The notes under the pieces are model-generated. The model did no database searches, was not told where the DNA came from, and was given only the letters and a program-made list of their open reading frames with translations. Both the position numbers and the translations under genes were made by a program. This document shows positions 45,575-55,380 of a DNA stretch of 64,000 nt, piece by piece (position 1 is the first letter of the stretch; each line of letters starts with the position of its first letter). The DNA comes from JAIOSM01 sp964565415 (GTDB lineage Bacteria > Desulfobacterota > Desulfobacteria > Desulfobacterales > Desulfobacteraceae), in NCBI GenBank assembly GCA_964565415.1, contig CAZMEX010000002.1:1-64000 (forward strand). The letters run 5' to 3'.

Positions 45575-46356
45575 TGTTCCCTTTTAATCCTTTTTAAGAA
45601 TTTAAGGCTTTTAAAATCCCGCCCTATATGAAAGGGAATGAATGCCTGCAAAAAAGCTTCCCCCTCAATAATTGCAAGTCTTGAAAACCTCATCCGTTTA
45701 GCCTTTGAAATTTCGTTTTCATTTATCCAGGCAAGTTGTTTTAATGTCCCCTTGGAAACTTTTATATAGTTTGCTGCCACTTTTGCCTGGCATTTATTGC
45801 AAACAAAACGCCCGTTGCCAATATCAAAAATCACTTTTTTATGAACCGCAGCAGTCTCATCTATTGACACCCTGCATACACCGCATTTTTTTAAATCAGG
45901 TGCAAATCCTGAAATTGTCATAAATCTTATCTGGAACAGAAGATTAATCACCTCTCTTGCTATCAAGCTCGAGTTTAAAGCATCCAGGGAGAATAAAAGA
46001 AGCTTGTATAATTCTGCCTGCTCTTTTTGATCTTCAAGATAAAAATTTATAATTTCAACCCAGTAACTTGCATACCCCACTTTTTCAACATCTGTTCGAA
46101 TCTTTTCAAAGGGATTAATGAGATCTACATTAAAAAGAGTTGGAATAGCATCTTTTTTTTTCTTTGGAAAAACAACCTGTATGTTCATAACAGAAAACAG
46201 ATCCAGAGAACCCTGGAATCGTCTTATGCTCTTTTTTGCATTTTTTGCGATTACAGAAATCTTTCCTCTTTTTTCAGAAAGAAACGTTAGAATATAATCA
46301 TAATCTGAGTATTCTATTCTCCTCAGCAGGATTGCATCTGAAGAAAAATCTGCCAT
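45571..46356 (-). CDS. recO: DNA repair protein RecO
   Basis: This protein of 261 residues has the N-terminal OB fold (SSDAILLRRIEYSDYDYILTFLSEKRG), a helical C-terminal domain and a four-cysteine zinc motif (CGVC ... CNKC) as in RecO of many bacteria. It helps load RecA on SSB-coated DNA with RecR. It starts 6 bases after the mgtE stop. Confidence 0.92.
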   Translation of the reverse strand: MADFSSDAILLRRIEYSDYDYILTFLSEKRGKISVIAKNAKKSIRRFQGSLDLFSVMNIQVVFPKKKKDAIPTLFNVDLINPFEKIRTDVEKVGYASYWVEIINFYLEDQKEQAELYKLLLFSLDALNSSLIAREVINLLFQIRFMTISGFAPDLKKCGVCRVSIDETAAVHKKVIFDIGNGRFVCNKCQAKVAANYIKVSKGTLKQLAWINENEISKAKRMRFSRLAIIEGEAFLQAFIPFHIGRDFKSLKFLKRIKREQ

Positions 46357-46362
46357 GGTAAT

Positions 46363-47727
46363 TTATATACCAAGCAGTATGGTGGCAATGGTGAAATAGC
46401 AATATACACTTACAATATCCACAGCAGTTGTAACAAAAGGACCTGTGGCAACAGCAGGATCAACATTTATCTTTTCAAAAAGCAGTGGTATGCCAGAGCC
46501 TACTAAAGCTGCAACTGACATGGATGCAACAACACCCAATCCGACTGAAATCGCCAGGGGAATAAAAATTGGCTCTGTTCTGTATGTAATACTTGCTACA
46601 ATACCAATGAATATTCCATAGAAAACACCTAGAATCAAACCAATGGCAAGCTCTTTAGTAATGATTTTCCAAAAATCGCGTATATTGATCAAACCTGTTG
46701 CAATACCACGCACAACAATTGTTGAAGATTGTGTACCAATATTACCGCCCATGCCCATAATAACTGGGATAAAGGCAGCAAGGCATGTGAATTTCACAAG
46801 GCTTTCTTCATATCGTCCAATTATAAAAAATGCTGCAAGTCCACCAATAAAACTTGCAAAGAGCCATGGTAAACGAATTTTTGTACCTCGCAAAACAGTC
46901 TGGGTTTCAATAAAATTTTCACCAACACCTGCCATTTTCAACATATCTTCCGTGGCAGAATCGTGGAGTATATCAATAACATCATCCACAGTAACAATTC
47001 CCACCATTCTATTATCATCATCCACCACAGGTACAGCAAGATAATCATAGCGAGAGACAACTTTTGCCACATCTTCTCTGTCAGTGTATGTTTTTACTGA
47101 AACAATGTCCCTTGCCATAAAATCTTTTAAGGGTTTTTCAGGATGTACCACAACAAGCTGCCTTAATGAGCTGACTCCCACAAGTTTGTCATATTCATCC
47201 ACAACATAGATATAAAACGGCATTTCAACATCGATGAACTTATTTTGCAGGGCATTGATAACATCCCGAGCACCCATATCCTGCTGCAGTGCTATAAAAT
47301 CCGGCATCATCAAGCTTCCGGCAGTATCTTCACCATGACTCATGAGCTGTTCAACATTATCAGAGCCTTTGGTTTTCATATCCTTGAGGATGTTATCGGA
47401 AAAATCTTCATCAAGGCAGCCTAGCAATTCAGCTGCATCATCAGCTGGTATTTGATCAAAAACTTCAACAATAGTTCCAAACTTTAAGGTCTGGACAAAT
47501 TCTATAAATGTACTCTCTGAAAGTTTTGAAAAAAGAACACCCCTCTGCTCTATATCTTCAATAAGGTAAAATAATTTTTCTCTATTATCCGGGCTGAGTT
47601 CACGAAAGACTGCTGCCAGATCGACAATGTGGGTTTTTTCAATGATATTTTTAAGCTGTTTTGTGGCACCTCGCCGCAAAAGCCTTTTTATACTGATGAT
47701 CAGTATTTCATTGGGTTCCTTTTGCAT
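46363..47727 (-). CDS. mgtE: MgtE magnesium transporter
   Basis: The 454-residue protein has the full MgtE layout: an N-terminal superhelical domain (1-about 125), two CBS domains (about 135-255; VVDEYDKLVGVSSLRQL, VPVVDDDNRMVGIVTVDDV) and five membrane segments with the pore region IPVIMGMGGNIGTQSS and SGIPLLFEKINVDPAVATGPFVTT. It lets Mg2+ into the cell and closes when cytoplasmic Mg2+ binds the soluble domains. No M-box riboswitch is seen in the 50 bases upstream. Confidence 0.95.
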   Translation of the reverse strand: MQKEPNEILIISIKRLLRRGATKQLKNIIEKTHIVDLAAVFRELSPDNREKLFYLIEDIEQRGVLFSKLSESTFIEFVQTLKFGTIVEVFDQIPADDAAELLGCLDEDFSDNILKDMKTKGSDNVEQLMSHGEDTAGSLMMPDFIALQQDMGARDVINALQNKFIDVEMPFYIYVVDEYDKLVGVSSLRQLVVVHPEKPLKDFMARDIVSVKTYTDREDVAKVVSRYDYLAVPVVDDDNRMVGIVTVDDVIDILHDSATEDMLKMAGVGENFIETQTVLRGTKIRLPWLFASFIGGLAAFFIIGRYEESLVKFTCLAAFIPVIMGMGGNIGTQSSTIVVRGIATGLINIRDFWKIITKELAIGLILGVFYGIFIGIVASITYRTEPIFIPLAISVGLGVVASMSVAALVGSGIPLLFEKINVDPAVATGPFVTTAVDIVSVYCYFTIATILLGI

Positions 47728-47777
47728 ATTGCTTTCCTTTACAAATCAAATATCCATCAAACCATGTGATTTTTAAA

Positions 47778-48722
47778 TTACAATGTGATTTGTATGTGGG
47801 ATCTCTCTTTTAAACCCTTAAACCACTCTTCATATTTTTTTTCAGCTTTAACTGAAAACAGTTTTCTTACAATTTCATCTTTTGCCTGCTCTAAGCTTTT
47901 ACTATCTTTCATATCAATCTTCTCAAGATAAAAAATCTGATATCCTCCATCAGTCAAAATTGCATCAGTATACTGATGTTCTTTCAGCAAAAGTATATGT
48001 TCTCGAATATTGTCGGCAAAGACATCAAGCTCAAAGGCACCAAGATCACCACCTGACAAAGCATTGGGTGCCAGGGAGTACTCTTTTGCCATCTTACTGA
48101 AGCTTTCTCCCTGATCCAGCATTGTTTTTATTTTTATTATCTCCTGCTCTAAAGATACAAGAATATTTCTTAAGTGATATTTTTTTTCTCCGGAATATTC
48201 AGCTGTGTGGTCTTCATAATATTTCCCAATCTCCTCATTGGTTATAACAACCTTGGATCTGATTACAAGATTAACAAGCTTGGGTCGCAATATTTTGTTT
48301 TTTATGTCACTTTTGTACTCTTCATATGTTATTTTTTCTTTTAAAAGTGCTTTTTTCAATACATCAATTGTAATATTTTCTTGATCCAAAAACTGATCTA
48401 TTGAAGCCTCCAGCTCTTCTGGAGAAACTTTAATATTAAGTCTTTCTGCTTCCTGCTCTGTAAGCTTAAATTCGATCATTTTTGTAAGCATATCTTTTTG
48501 CAATTTAGTAATAATCTTCTCTTTTTTTTCATGGGAATAACCAGTTTTTTCAAGTTCAAGAAGATAAGGGCTTATTGCCTTGTCTAATTCTATAAGAGTG
48601 ATTATATCCTCGTTTACAACTGCTACAATCCTATCCATAACTTCTGCGTGGGATACACTAAAAAAAACAGAAAATATTGACACCAGAACAATAAAAATCT
48701 TGACCCTTTTAACCATATTCAT
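47778..48722 (-). CDS. SurA-like periplasmic chaperone / peptidyl-prolyl isomerase
   Basis: This protein of 314 residues has a signal peptide (1-about 26, ending VSHA), a SurA N-terminal chaperone domain (about 28-165; DRIVAVVNEDIITLIELD) and one parvulin domain (about 175-275; YHLRNILV, YSLAPNALSGGDLGAF, DGGYQIFYLE). E. coli SurA has two parvulin domains, so this is the shorter form. It would help outer-membrane proteins fold. It follows the related lipoprotein gene by 14 bases. Confidence 0.9.
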   Translation of the reverse strand: MNMVKRVKIFIVLVSIFSVFFSVSHAEVMDRIVAVVNEDIITLIELDKAISPYLLELEKTGYSHEKKEKIITKLQKDMLTKMIEFKLTEQEAERLNIKVSPEELEASIDQFLDQENITIDVLKKALLKEKITYEEYKSDIKNKILRPKLVNLVIRSKVVITNEEIGKYYEDHTAEYSGEKKYHLRNILVSLEQEIIKIKTMLDQGESFSKMAKEYSLAPNALSGGDLGAFELDVFADNIREHILLLKEHQYTDAILTDGGYQIFYLEKIDMKDSKSLEQAKDEIVRKLFSVKAEKKYEEWFKGLKERSHIQITL

Positions 48723-48736
48723 TCACCTATGTTATG

Positions 48737-49420
48737 TTATTCAGTCTTGTCCAAACCTATTAAAAAATGTTTCAGCTCTTCTTTGTTCAGATCAACAGGG
48801 TATTGAGCAGTAGCCTTTTCAATCCATTTATAATACTTCTCTTCAGTTTTTTGTTCACGCAGTTGAGCAATCAATTCATTCTCACTTAAGGTCTGTTTTT
48901 TCTGTTGTTTATATTCATCATAAAACTTTACAACATCCTCGGTTTTTATAACAATCTTTTCCCTTAACTCCTGCTGGATTAATTGATCAATGATAAGTCG
49001 TTTAATAAAACGTTTCTTCCAAAAAGAGTATTCAATGGCATTTTTTAAAAGCATATTTTCAAAAGTATCATCAGGATAATCTTTTAAAAATTCTTTTTCA
49101 GCTTTTTTAAACCCTTTGTCAGATATGAAGATGCCTTTTTCTCTGGCAATATGCAATAAAACAATTTCCTCGGATAAATCCTGTACAACCTTTATTACAA
49201 TATCATTATACTCGGAGGGATTGTCCTTGATATTATATGAATAACTCGCTTTTTTGAGCTCCAACTCCTCTGTAAATTGAGAAGGTGTGATAATTATATC
49301 CTGGGATTTTAAAATATATGTCTCTTCATTGTTTTGCTTATCTTTATCGCCACAACCCAAGAAAGATATACAAAAAAATATTAAAACACCCAGAGTAATA
49401 TTTTTAATAATTTGGTTCAC
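48737..49420 (-). CDS. SurA-N-like lipoprotein chaperone without isomerase domain
   Basis: The 227-residue predicted lipoprotein (ISFLGC, Cys23) has a SurA N-terminal-like helical domain (DIIITPSQFTEELELKKASY, LSEEIVLLHIAREKGI) and no parvulin domain. It heads the leftward gene block that runs to ligA. Paired with the SurA-like gene, it probably helps fold exported proteins; the exact function is not known. Confidence 0.78.
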   Translation of the reverse strand: MNQIIKNITLGVLIFFCISFLGCGDKDKQNNEETYILKSQDIIITPSQFTEELELKKASYSYNIKDNPSEYNDIVIKVVQDLSEEIVLLHIAREKGIFISDKGFKKAEKEFLKDYPDDTFENMLLKNAIEYSFWKKRFIKRLIIDQLIQQELREKIVIKTEDVVKFYDEYKQQKKQTLSENELIAQLREQKTEEKYYKWIEKATAQYPVDLNKEELKHFLIGLDKTE

Positions 49421-49601
49421 ATGTAACTCTCATCTTAATCCAACTATAAAGTTTATAAATAAGCATCCACTGCATAACCTACAACTTTTACCATTTGCAT
49501 TAACTTGTTGCAAGATTTTTTATATTGCTCTTTAATATTTGCCAGAAAAAATTTATGCAGACCTGCTGACAGAGCAGCTATTTTCCTTAAATTTCCTAAA
49601 G

Positions 49602-49618
49602 CTTCATGGAACCTTCAT
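49602..49618 (+). promoter_or_regulatory. CTTCAT-N5-CTTCAT box upstream of the second arnT-like gene
   Basis: CTTCAT at 49602-49607 and 49613-49618 form a direct repeat with 11-base period, as expected for an OmpR/PhoB/PmrA-type regulator dimer. It lies 72 bases before the ATG at 49690. The same box, with the same preceding G, occurs upstream of arnB. Confidence 0.65.
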
Positions 49619-49689
49619 AAAGCCATGTTAATTTCCATTCTATTTGTGATAGAACAGATACATGGAATAATCTCAAGCTAGGAGAAAAA

Positions 49690-51396
49690 ATGAATAATGA
49701 TTTGTCCAGAGTCAGCTTGCCACTGATTATTTGTATAATAGCATGCCTGGTCAGCTGTTTCTCCGGCATGGGAGGGCATGATCTCTGGACACCTGATGAA
49801 CCAAGGGCAGCCGCAATATCCCTTGAAATGGCAGCTACTGGAGATATGGTTATCCCCTCTCTTGCAGGTAGCCCCTTTGTTGAAAAACCTCCTTTGTATT
49901 TTGCAGTTTCAGCATTTATGCTTCACTCTTTCGGATCAATAATTGGCAATACAGCAGCTTTGAGATTGACTGCAGCACTATTTGGGATTGGTGTATTGCT
50001 CATGACATTTCTAATTGCAAAAAAGATAGGTGGAATTTATTCAGCTGTCCAGTCCACACTTATTCTCGCTACAATGGTTGGTTTTATACAAAATTACCAT
50101 TGGATTCGTGTCGATGCTGCACTCTCTTTTTTCATTGCTGCAACTGTATGGTGTTTTGTCAAAGTATATTATGATGATCGACCTTTATGGCTCATTGCTG
50201 CAGGTTTTTTAATCAGTTGTGCATTTCTTTCCAAAGGGATAATTGGTCCTGTTTTAATAGCTGTGCCCTGGGCAGGGCTGGTTCTCTATTGGGCATATGG
50301 GTTTATGAAGAACAAATCTATAGCAGGTTCCTGGATAATATTGCATTTACTCTGTTTTTTAGCTTTTGCAGGGCTTAGTGGATTGTGGATGATTAAGTTG
50401 TACTTTAATGGTGGAGAACAACTATGGAATGAGTGGTTCTGGATAAATCAGGTGGGAAGATTCACAGGTAATGCCGTGGGAAAAGGCCATTTAAAAGAAG
50501 GAGAGCCATTTTACTATATACTTCAACTCTTGATATATGGCATGCCGTGGACACCATTGTTTCTTTTCTGGTTTGTTCAAGAAAATATTCAAGCTATTAA
50601 AAAACGTATTATAACAAGGGAAACATTTTTTCTTCTTGTCTGGGGTGCAGGATCTGTCCTGCTTCTTTCCATTCCCACAACTAAACGTGGTATTTACTTG
50701 ACTCCTGTTTTGCCAGCGTTTGCAATCATGGCAGGTCTTGGTTTGCAGAAGCTTGAATCAAAGGCCTTTTTGTATAAATGGTTTAAAAAATATGCTGTAT
50801 TATGGATATCTCTGTCTGTTCTACTGCTCTGCATGATCGCAGCTATACCTTTGATAGCAAGGTTTATCCCGGGCAATATTTCTGAAAAAGTATTTAATAC
50901 CCTGATTCATCCAGATTATTTCCATTGGTGCATATCCTCTGGTACTCTGTTTGTGCTGGCAATTGTTCTATATGTTTACAAAAAACAATTCTCAACTCAA
51001 TATAAAATAGTAATTGCAACAGCAATGCTTTTTATTGCTTTCTGGGGTCTGCCTGCAAAAGCAATTGATGCAGTAAAGAGTATGGAAACTGATATACAGC
51101 AATTTGTAGCATTAATTCCAAAAGGCGAGCGCAATTCAATTGCTGGAACAAAATTCAGTGAAACAATGCTCGGCAGCATTTATTACTATACAGGGTGGAA
51201 GGTCCCCCAGATCGATGATGAGATGAGAATCATAAAAATCCTCAAAGGCAATGACAAAGAGTACACAGCTCTTCTTGTAAACAAAAAAAAGGTAAGGCAT
51301 AAAGAGACTGAACTTGTAGATTTTAAATATCATATTGTTCAGTATACTGTTACTGGAAGAGACAGAGGGCTCTTTTTAATTAAACAGCAACATTAG
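49690..51396 (+). CDS. ArnT/PMT-like glycosyltransferase (second copy)
   Basis: The 568-residue integral membrane glycosyltransferase (GT83 type) has the first-loop catalytic acids in DLWTPDEPRAAAISLEMAA, a VEKPPLYF motif and about a dozen membrane segments, with a periplasmic C-terminal domain. ArnT proteins move L-Ara4N from undecaprenyl phosphate to lipid A; the copy here may use the same donor or another sugar. AGGAG precedes the ATG. It converges on the sensor kinase gene and their stop codons interlock (TTAG, 51393-51396). A shared regulatory box links it to the arn operon. Confidence 0.87.
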   Translation: MNNDLSRVSLPLIICIIACLVSCFSGMGGHDLWTPDEPRAAAISLEMAATGDMVIPSLAGSPFVEKPPLYFAVSAFMLHSFGSIIGNTAALRLTAALFGIGVLLMTFLIAKKIGGIYSAVQSTLILATMVGFIQNYHWIRVDAALSFFIAATVWCFVKVYYDDRPLWLIAAGFLISCAFLSKGIIGPVLIAVPWAGLVLYWAYGFMKNKSIAGSWIILHLLCFLAFAGLSGLWMIKLYFNGGEQLWNEWFWINQVGRFTGNAVGKGHLKEGEPFYYILQLLIYGMPWTPLFLFWFVQENIQAIKKRIITRETFFLLVWGAGSVLLLSIPTTKRGIYLTPVLPAFAIMAGLGLQKLESKAFLYKWFKKYAVLWISLSVLLLCMIAAIPLIARFIPGNISEKVFNTLIHPDYFHWCISSGTLFVLAIVLYVYKKQFSTQYKIVIATAMLFIAFWGLPAKAIDAVKSMETDIQQFVALIPKGERNSIAGTKFSETMLGSIYYYTGWKVPQIDDEMRIIKILKGNDKEYTALLVNKKKVRHKETELVDFKYHIVQYTVTGRDRGLFLIKQQH

Positions 51397-52793
51397 TGAT
51401 CAGAAAAAGTGATAACTATTTGTGTCCAAATACCACATTCACTTTCAAATTTTATATCAGCTTTATGGAGTTCAATAATTTTTTTGACGATAGCAAGCCC
51501 TATACCAAAGCCTCCATGGTTAAGTGATCTTGACTTCTCTACTCTGTAAAACTGACCAAATACTTTACTGATCTCTGCTTCAGGGACTCCAGAACCTGTG
51601 TTCCCTATTACTATTGATAGATTGTTTTTAGACTGTCTGCCAGTTACTTTGATTTTGCCACCATCTTCATTAAATTTAATGGCATTATCAAAAAGATTTG
51701 AAAATGCACGGGTTAATTTTTCCAAATCTCCTTGAATATTGAGCACATTTGACAATTGAATATCCTGAACATCCATCTGAATATTTTGTGCTTTAGCCAT
51801 AAAACGATAATCTTCTGCAAGGGATAATAATAATTCTGTCAGGTTAACAGGCTCCAGGTCAATGCTTGGTAATGTTTCTAAAGATGACAAATTCAACAAG
51901 CCCTTAACAAGTTGTTCCATACGCAATACCTGATTATTTAGCTGTGCCAAGGTATTTGTGGACATTGATAAATTTTCATTTTCTGTGGTGCAGATTTCAT
52001 CAATTGCAAGGCGCATTGTTGTGAGAGGTGTTTTAAGTTCATGGGAGGTGTCAAATAAAAAAGTCCTTTGTTTAATAAACGAATCTCTCAGTCGATCAAG
52101 CATCTTATTAATTGTTCTGCCAAGTTCATTGAATTCATCCTGTTCATGTCCTGTAGGGATTCGTTTGCTAAGATTTTTTTCACTGATATTTTCAGTTAAT
52201 TTCTTCATTTCACCAATGGGTTTTAAAATCTTTCCAGCTATGAATTTGCTTATAAAGGCTAAAAACAGACCGGATAACAGTAAACCTGAAAGCAAACCCA
52301 CAACTATTTCTCGTATTTCAGCTTGCAGTTTTTTCATGGACCGGGCAATCTGTACAACAAAGCTTTTTCCATCTTCTATAACCAGGTAAGTCCTTATTCT
52401 TAAAGTTACATTTTGGCTATTATTCTGGTGCAGGTTAATAACCCTGCGGGAAATTTTAATGGTTTTAATTGATTTGCCACCAGGTTTAACTAAAGGAAGA
52501 TTTACTAATTTTGCCAGCTCTGACTGATAAAGAATTTCATTGCTGTCTTGTTCAGTAATTTTGAGCCAGTAATGGTAACCTGGTATAAAATCAGAGCTGA
52601 AAGTCTCTATATTTAACTCTTTTTTCAGTTTTAGAAACATTCTGGTTGTACTATGTGCTTCATCTTTGAGAACTTTATCTAAAATCTCAAAGGACTCGTC
52701 AACCCACTCTATAAATACAACAACTGAAAGCAACAAGCTTGTAATTAAGCCGGCTGCTATAATGAGAAGAGAAATTCTTGTTTTTACAGTCAT
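51393..52793 (-). CDS. Sensor histidine kinase (PmrB/EnvZ type)
   Basis: This 466-residue kinase has TM1 (about 7-29), a periplasmic sensor of about 130 residues, TM2 (about 163-185), HAMP (about 186-240), HisKA with TSHELKTPLTTM (His251) and HATPase_c (FSNLFDNAIKFN, GNTGSGV, GFGIGLAIV). Its gene overlaps that of the response regulator (ATGA). Location after the arn genes suggests it senses envelope stress such as cationic peptides or metal ions, by analogy with PmrB. Confidence 0.92.
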   Translation of the reverse strand: MTVKTRISLLIIAAGLITSLLLSVVVFIEWVDESFEILDKVLKDEAHSTTRMFLKLKKELNIETFSSDFIPGYHYWLKITEQDSNEILYQSELAKLVNLPLVKPGGKSIKTIKISRRVINLHQNNSQNVTLRIRTYLVIEDGKSFVVQIARSMKKLQAEIREIVVGLLSGLLLSGLFLAFISKFIAGKILKPIGEMKKLTENISEKNLSKRIPTGHEQDEFNELGRTINKMLDRLRDSFIKQRTFLFDTSHELKTPLTTMRLAIDEICTTENENLSMSTNTLAQLNNQVLRMEQLVKGLLNLSSLETLPSIDLEPVNLTELLLSLAEDYRFMAKAQNIQMDVQDIQLSNVLNIQGDLEKLTRAFSNLFDNAIKFNEDGGKIKVTGRQSKNNLSIVIGNTGSGVPEAEISKVFGQFYRVEKSRSLNHGGFGIGLAIVKKIIELHKADIKFESECGIWTQIVITFSDH

Positions 52794-53473
52794 TTTTTTA
52801 AACCTCTAATAATATATCCAACACCCCTGACAGTTGTAATGATTTTATTTTTGCCTGTATCACCAATTTTATGACGAAGATTCTTTATGTGAACATCCAT
52901 GAAATTCGACATATTAAACGGATCAAAATCATCCCCCCATACGTGTTCAGCAAGACTGAAGCGTGATATCACTCTCTCTTTGTTATAAAGAAGAAACTCC
53001 AGAATGGAAAATTCCCTGGGGGTAAGATTGATTATTTCTTCCCCCCTTGTGACTTCTCTGTTTATAGTATCAAGGCAGAGATCATAAATCTGCAACATGG
53101 AGACAGATTGATTGCCTTGTCTTCTTAAAAGAGCTCTGATACGTGCCAGTAACTCTTCAAAGGAAAATGGCTTGGCAAGATAGTCATCTGCTCCAAGGTC
53201 AAGACCCTTTATTTTATCTTTCACATCGCCTTTTGCTGTGAGCATTAGAACTGGTGTATCAATACCTGCTTTACGCACCTCTTTTAAAAGATTAAACCCA
53301 TCCATTTTTGGCATCATGATATCAAGAATGATTAAGTCAAAAGGAGTATCAAATAATTTATCCATAGCATCTTCGCCATCAACTGCTGTTTTAATGCTAT
53401 ATTTCTGCCTTTCTAAGTTTTCCTGTAATTGCTCTAATAATGAAATTTCATCATCAACAATTAAAATTTTCAT
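52790..53473 (-). CDS. OmpR/PhoB-type response regulator (PmrA-like role)
   Basis: The 227-residue protein has a receiver (IVDDE, phospho-acceptor Asp51 in LIILDIMMPKMDG, LAKPFSFEEL) and a winged-helix DNA-binding domain (LTPREFSILEFLLYNKERVISRF, HIKNLRHKIG, RGVGYII). It probably binds the CTTCAT-N5-CTTCAT boxes at 49602 and 60571, whose 11-base period suits this class; this link is inference. It follows the flippase remnant by 35 bases. Confidence 0.93.
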   Translation of the reverse strand: MKILIVDDEISLLEQLQENLERQKYSIKTAVDGEDAMDKLFDTPFDLIILDIMMPKMDGFNLLKEVRKAGIDTPVLMLTAKGDVKDKIKGLDLGADDYLAKPFSFEELLARIRALLRRQGNQSVSMLQIYDLCLDTINREVTRGEEIINLTPREFSILEFLLYNKERVISRFSLAEHVWGDDFDPFNMSNFMDVHIKNLRHKIGDTGKNKIITTVRGVGYIIRGLKK

Positions 53474-53508
53474 AACAAAAAGTCCTGGTAAGTCTGTTCA
53501 CTGTTTTC

Positions 53509-53622
53509 TTAAGTTTGGGTTATTAACCATACGCCAACACCCCTCATCCCTTGTTTAAGAGCTATCTTGGCAACAGCATTAATCAGTACACCAAAGATCA
53601 TAAGTAGCAGATATTCAGTCAT
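53509..53622 (-). pseudogene. ArnE/F-like (SMR/EamA) flippase remnant
   Basis: A 37-codon frame starts MTEYLLLMIFGVLINAVA and continues KIALKQGMRGVGVW, then ends. This looks like the first membrane helix and the K-x-G-M loop of small EamA/SMR proteins such as the L-Ara4N-phosphoundecaprenol flippase subunits ArnE and ArnF (about 110-130 residues). The other helices are missing; only 35 bases separate its stop from the regulator gene. I infer a deletion remnant. A functional one-helix peptide cannot be excluded. Confidence 0.6.
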
Positions 53623-53703
53623 TGATTATTCCATATCATAATTGTCTGTTACTGTCATGATATCTAAAGTTAAGATGGTATTATAAACAAAAAAAGTCTG
53701 GTG

Positions 53704-55380
53704 TTAATACTCCCAAAACAGATACCCTTTATGTCCGCTGGTATCTTGAAAAACAGGTTTAGGAAGCCGATTTCTCCATCTATTTATCTTTTTAGTTTTG
53801 CCAATGAGAAAAATTTTACCAGGATTATTTTTAATTAAATCATTTGCCTCTTTAATATTTATTTTTTTCTTTTTTGAATCATTATACGTAAGCCCGTAGT
53901 GAAATTCCCCAAGGGTTCCCAATATATAAACATCATTTCGTTTGAAATACCAGCAGACAGCTCCTGCTGTATTATTATCAGAAATTATTAATTTATCCCC
54001 GGCAACAACTTTGCTATAGTTGGAAAGCAGTATACCAGGCAATTTTTTTTCCATTGCAAGATCAGGCATAAGAAAATTCATGCCCAGAAACAGAAGAAAA
54101 GGCGATAAGCCATATAAAAATATCTTTTTTGCTCTCTCCTGATTCTGCAAAGACAAATAATTAAAAAGAATTAAAAAAATAAGAGAATTAACTACCAAGA
54201 CCATTTGCCAGGGTTGAGTGTAGGGATGGATTCCTTTGAATCCAAAAATTTGTATTATGATAAATGCTGTTAAGAGTAAAGCAACAAGGGTGCAATTTCC
54301 AATTGTCCCCCATTTTAAAAAAGAGTTTTGCCTGTCTGATTTTGCAATATATGTCAGACCAAAAGCCATGAGAATTGCAAAGGGTGGAAAACAGGGGAGT
54401 ATATAAGTCAAAAGCTTACCATTGGAAAAAGAGAAGAATAAAAACGGAAACAGGAGCCAGCAGATTGATAATTTTAGCAAACCGCATTCATCGTTCAGAG
54501 TATTTATCTGTTTTTTTAAACCAATTATTGATGCAGGAATCAGAAAAATCCAAGGTAAAGCTATGCCAGGCGCAGTTATAAAAAAATACCAGAACGGTGC
54601 CTTGTGCTGAGCATTATTACCCATGAAACGGCGGATATGTTCATGCCAGAAAAAAAAATGCCAGAAATCAGGCTCTTTTAGATGAATTAATATACTCCAT
54701 GGCAATACTGTTATAATGGCAGTAAGAATGGGAATAGGGGTCATACGGAACAGATCAATATATCGACGTTGCCAGATGAGATAGGGTACAAGTACTAAAA
54801 CAGGTATGGCAAAAGCAAGAAAACCTTTGGTCAGAAAAGCAAGGCCACATGCTATACCTGACAGGGCTAATAAAAACTTTTCCTGTCTGGAGTTTTCAGG
54901 TTTCTCAGATGCTGAATAAAATAAAACTAGGGTTGCCGTTAAAAAAAAAGAGAATAGATTATCCAGTACAGCAGCATTGCCAACAATAAAAACCTCAGAA
55001 CAGGTAAAAAAAATAAGTACAGCAATACTACTCTCTTTTTTATCTTCCCTAACTCTTTTTCTTAATACTTTATGGATAAGTATATAAATCAATAAGGCAG
55101 AAAGCCCGACAGATAATGCAGATGGCAGACGAACAGCAAAATTATTTTCACCAAATACCAACATTGAACAAGCATGTATCCAATAACCCAGGACAGGTTT
55201 TTCAAAATATCTTAACCCATTAAAGCGAGGAACTATCCAATCGCTGCTTGCAATCATTTCACGGGGAATTTCAGCATAGCGTGCCTCATCAGGGACTATA
55301 AGGCTTCTTGATCCAAGGGGCAGGATATATAACACTATAAAAAACAACAAAAGCCCAAAAGGATATGATTTATAATTCAT
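53704..55380 (-). CDS. arnT: Undecaprenyl phosphate-alpha-L-Ara4N transferase-like (ArnT)
   Basis: The 558-residue GT83 membrane enzyme has LIVPDEARYAEIPREMIAS (catalytic acids of the first periplasmic loop), RYFEKPVLGYW and many membrane helices, the ArnT/PMT_2 pattern. It should attach L-Ara4N to lipid A on the periplasmic face. The ATG at 55380 overlaps the arnD stop (ATGA) and is preferred over an upstream in-frame start at 55398. It is the last arn gene before the regulator pair. Confidence 0.9.
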   Translation of the reverse strand: MNYKSYPFGLLLFFIVLYILPLGSRSLIVPDEARYAEIPREMIASSDWIVPRFNGLRYFEKPVLGYWIHACSMLVFGENNFAVRLPSALSVGLSALLIYILIHKVLRKRVREDKKESSIAVLIFFTCSEVFIVGNAAVLDNLFSFFLTATLVLFYSASEKPENSRQEKFLLALSGIACGLAFLTKGFLAFAIPVLVLVPYLIWQRRYIDLFRMTPIPILTAIITVLPWSILIHLKEPDFWHFFFWHEHIRRFMGNNAQHKAPFWYFFITAPGIALPWIFLIPASIIGLKKQINTLNDECGLLKLSICWLLFPFLFFSFSNGKLLTYILPCFPPFAILMAFGLTYIAKSDRQNSFLKWGTIGNCTLVALLLTAFIIIQIFGFKGIHPYTQPWQMVLVVNSLIFLILFNYLSLQNQERAKKIFLYGLSPFLLFLGMNFLMPDLAMEKKLPGILLSNYSKVVAGDKLIISDNNTAGAVCWYFKRNDVYILGTLGEFHYGLTYNDSKKKKINIKEANDLIKNNPGKIFLIGKTKKINRWRNRLPKPVFQDTSGHKGYLFWEY

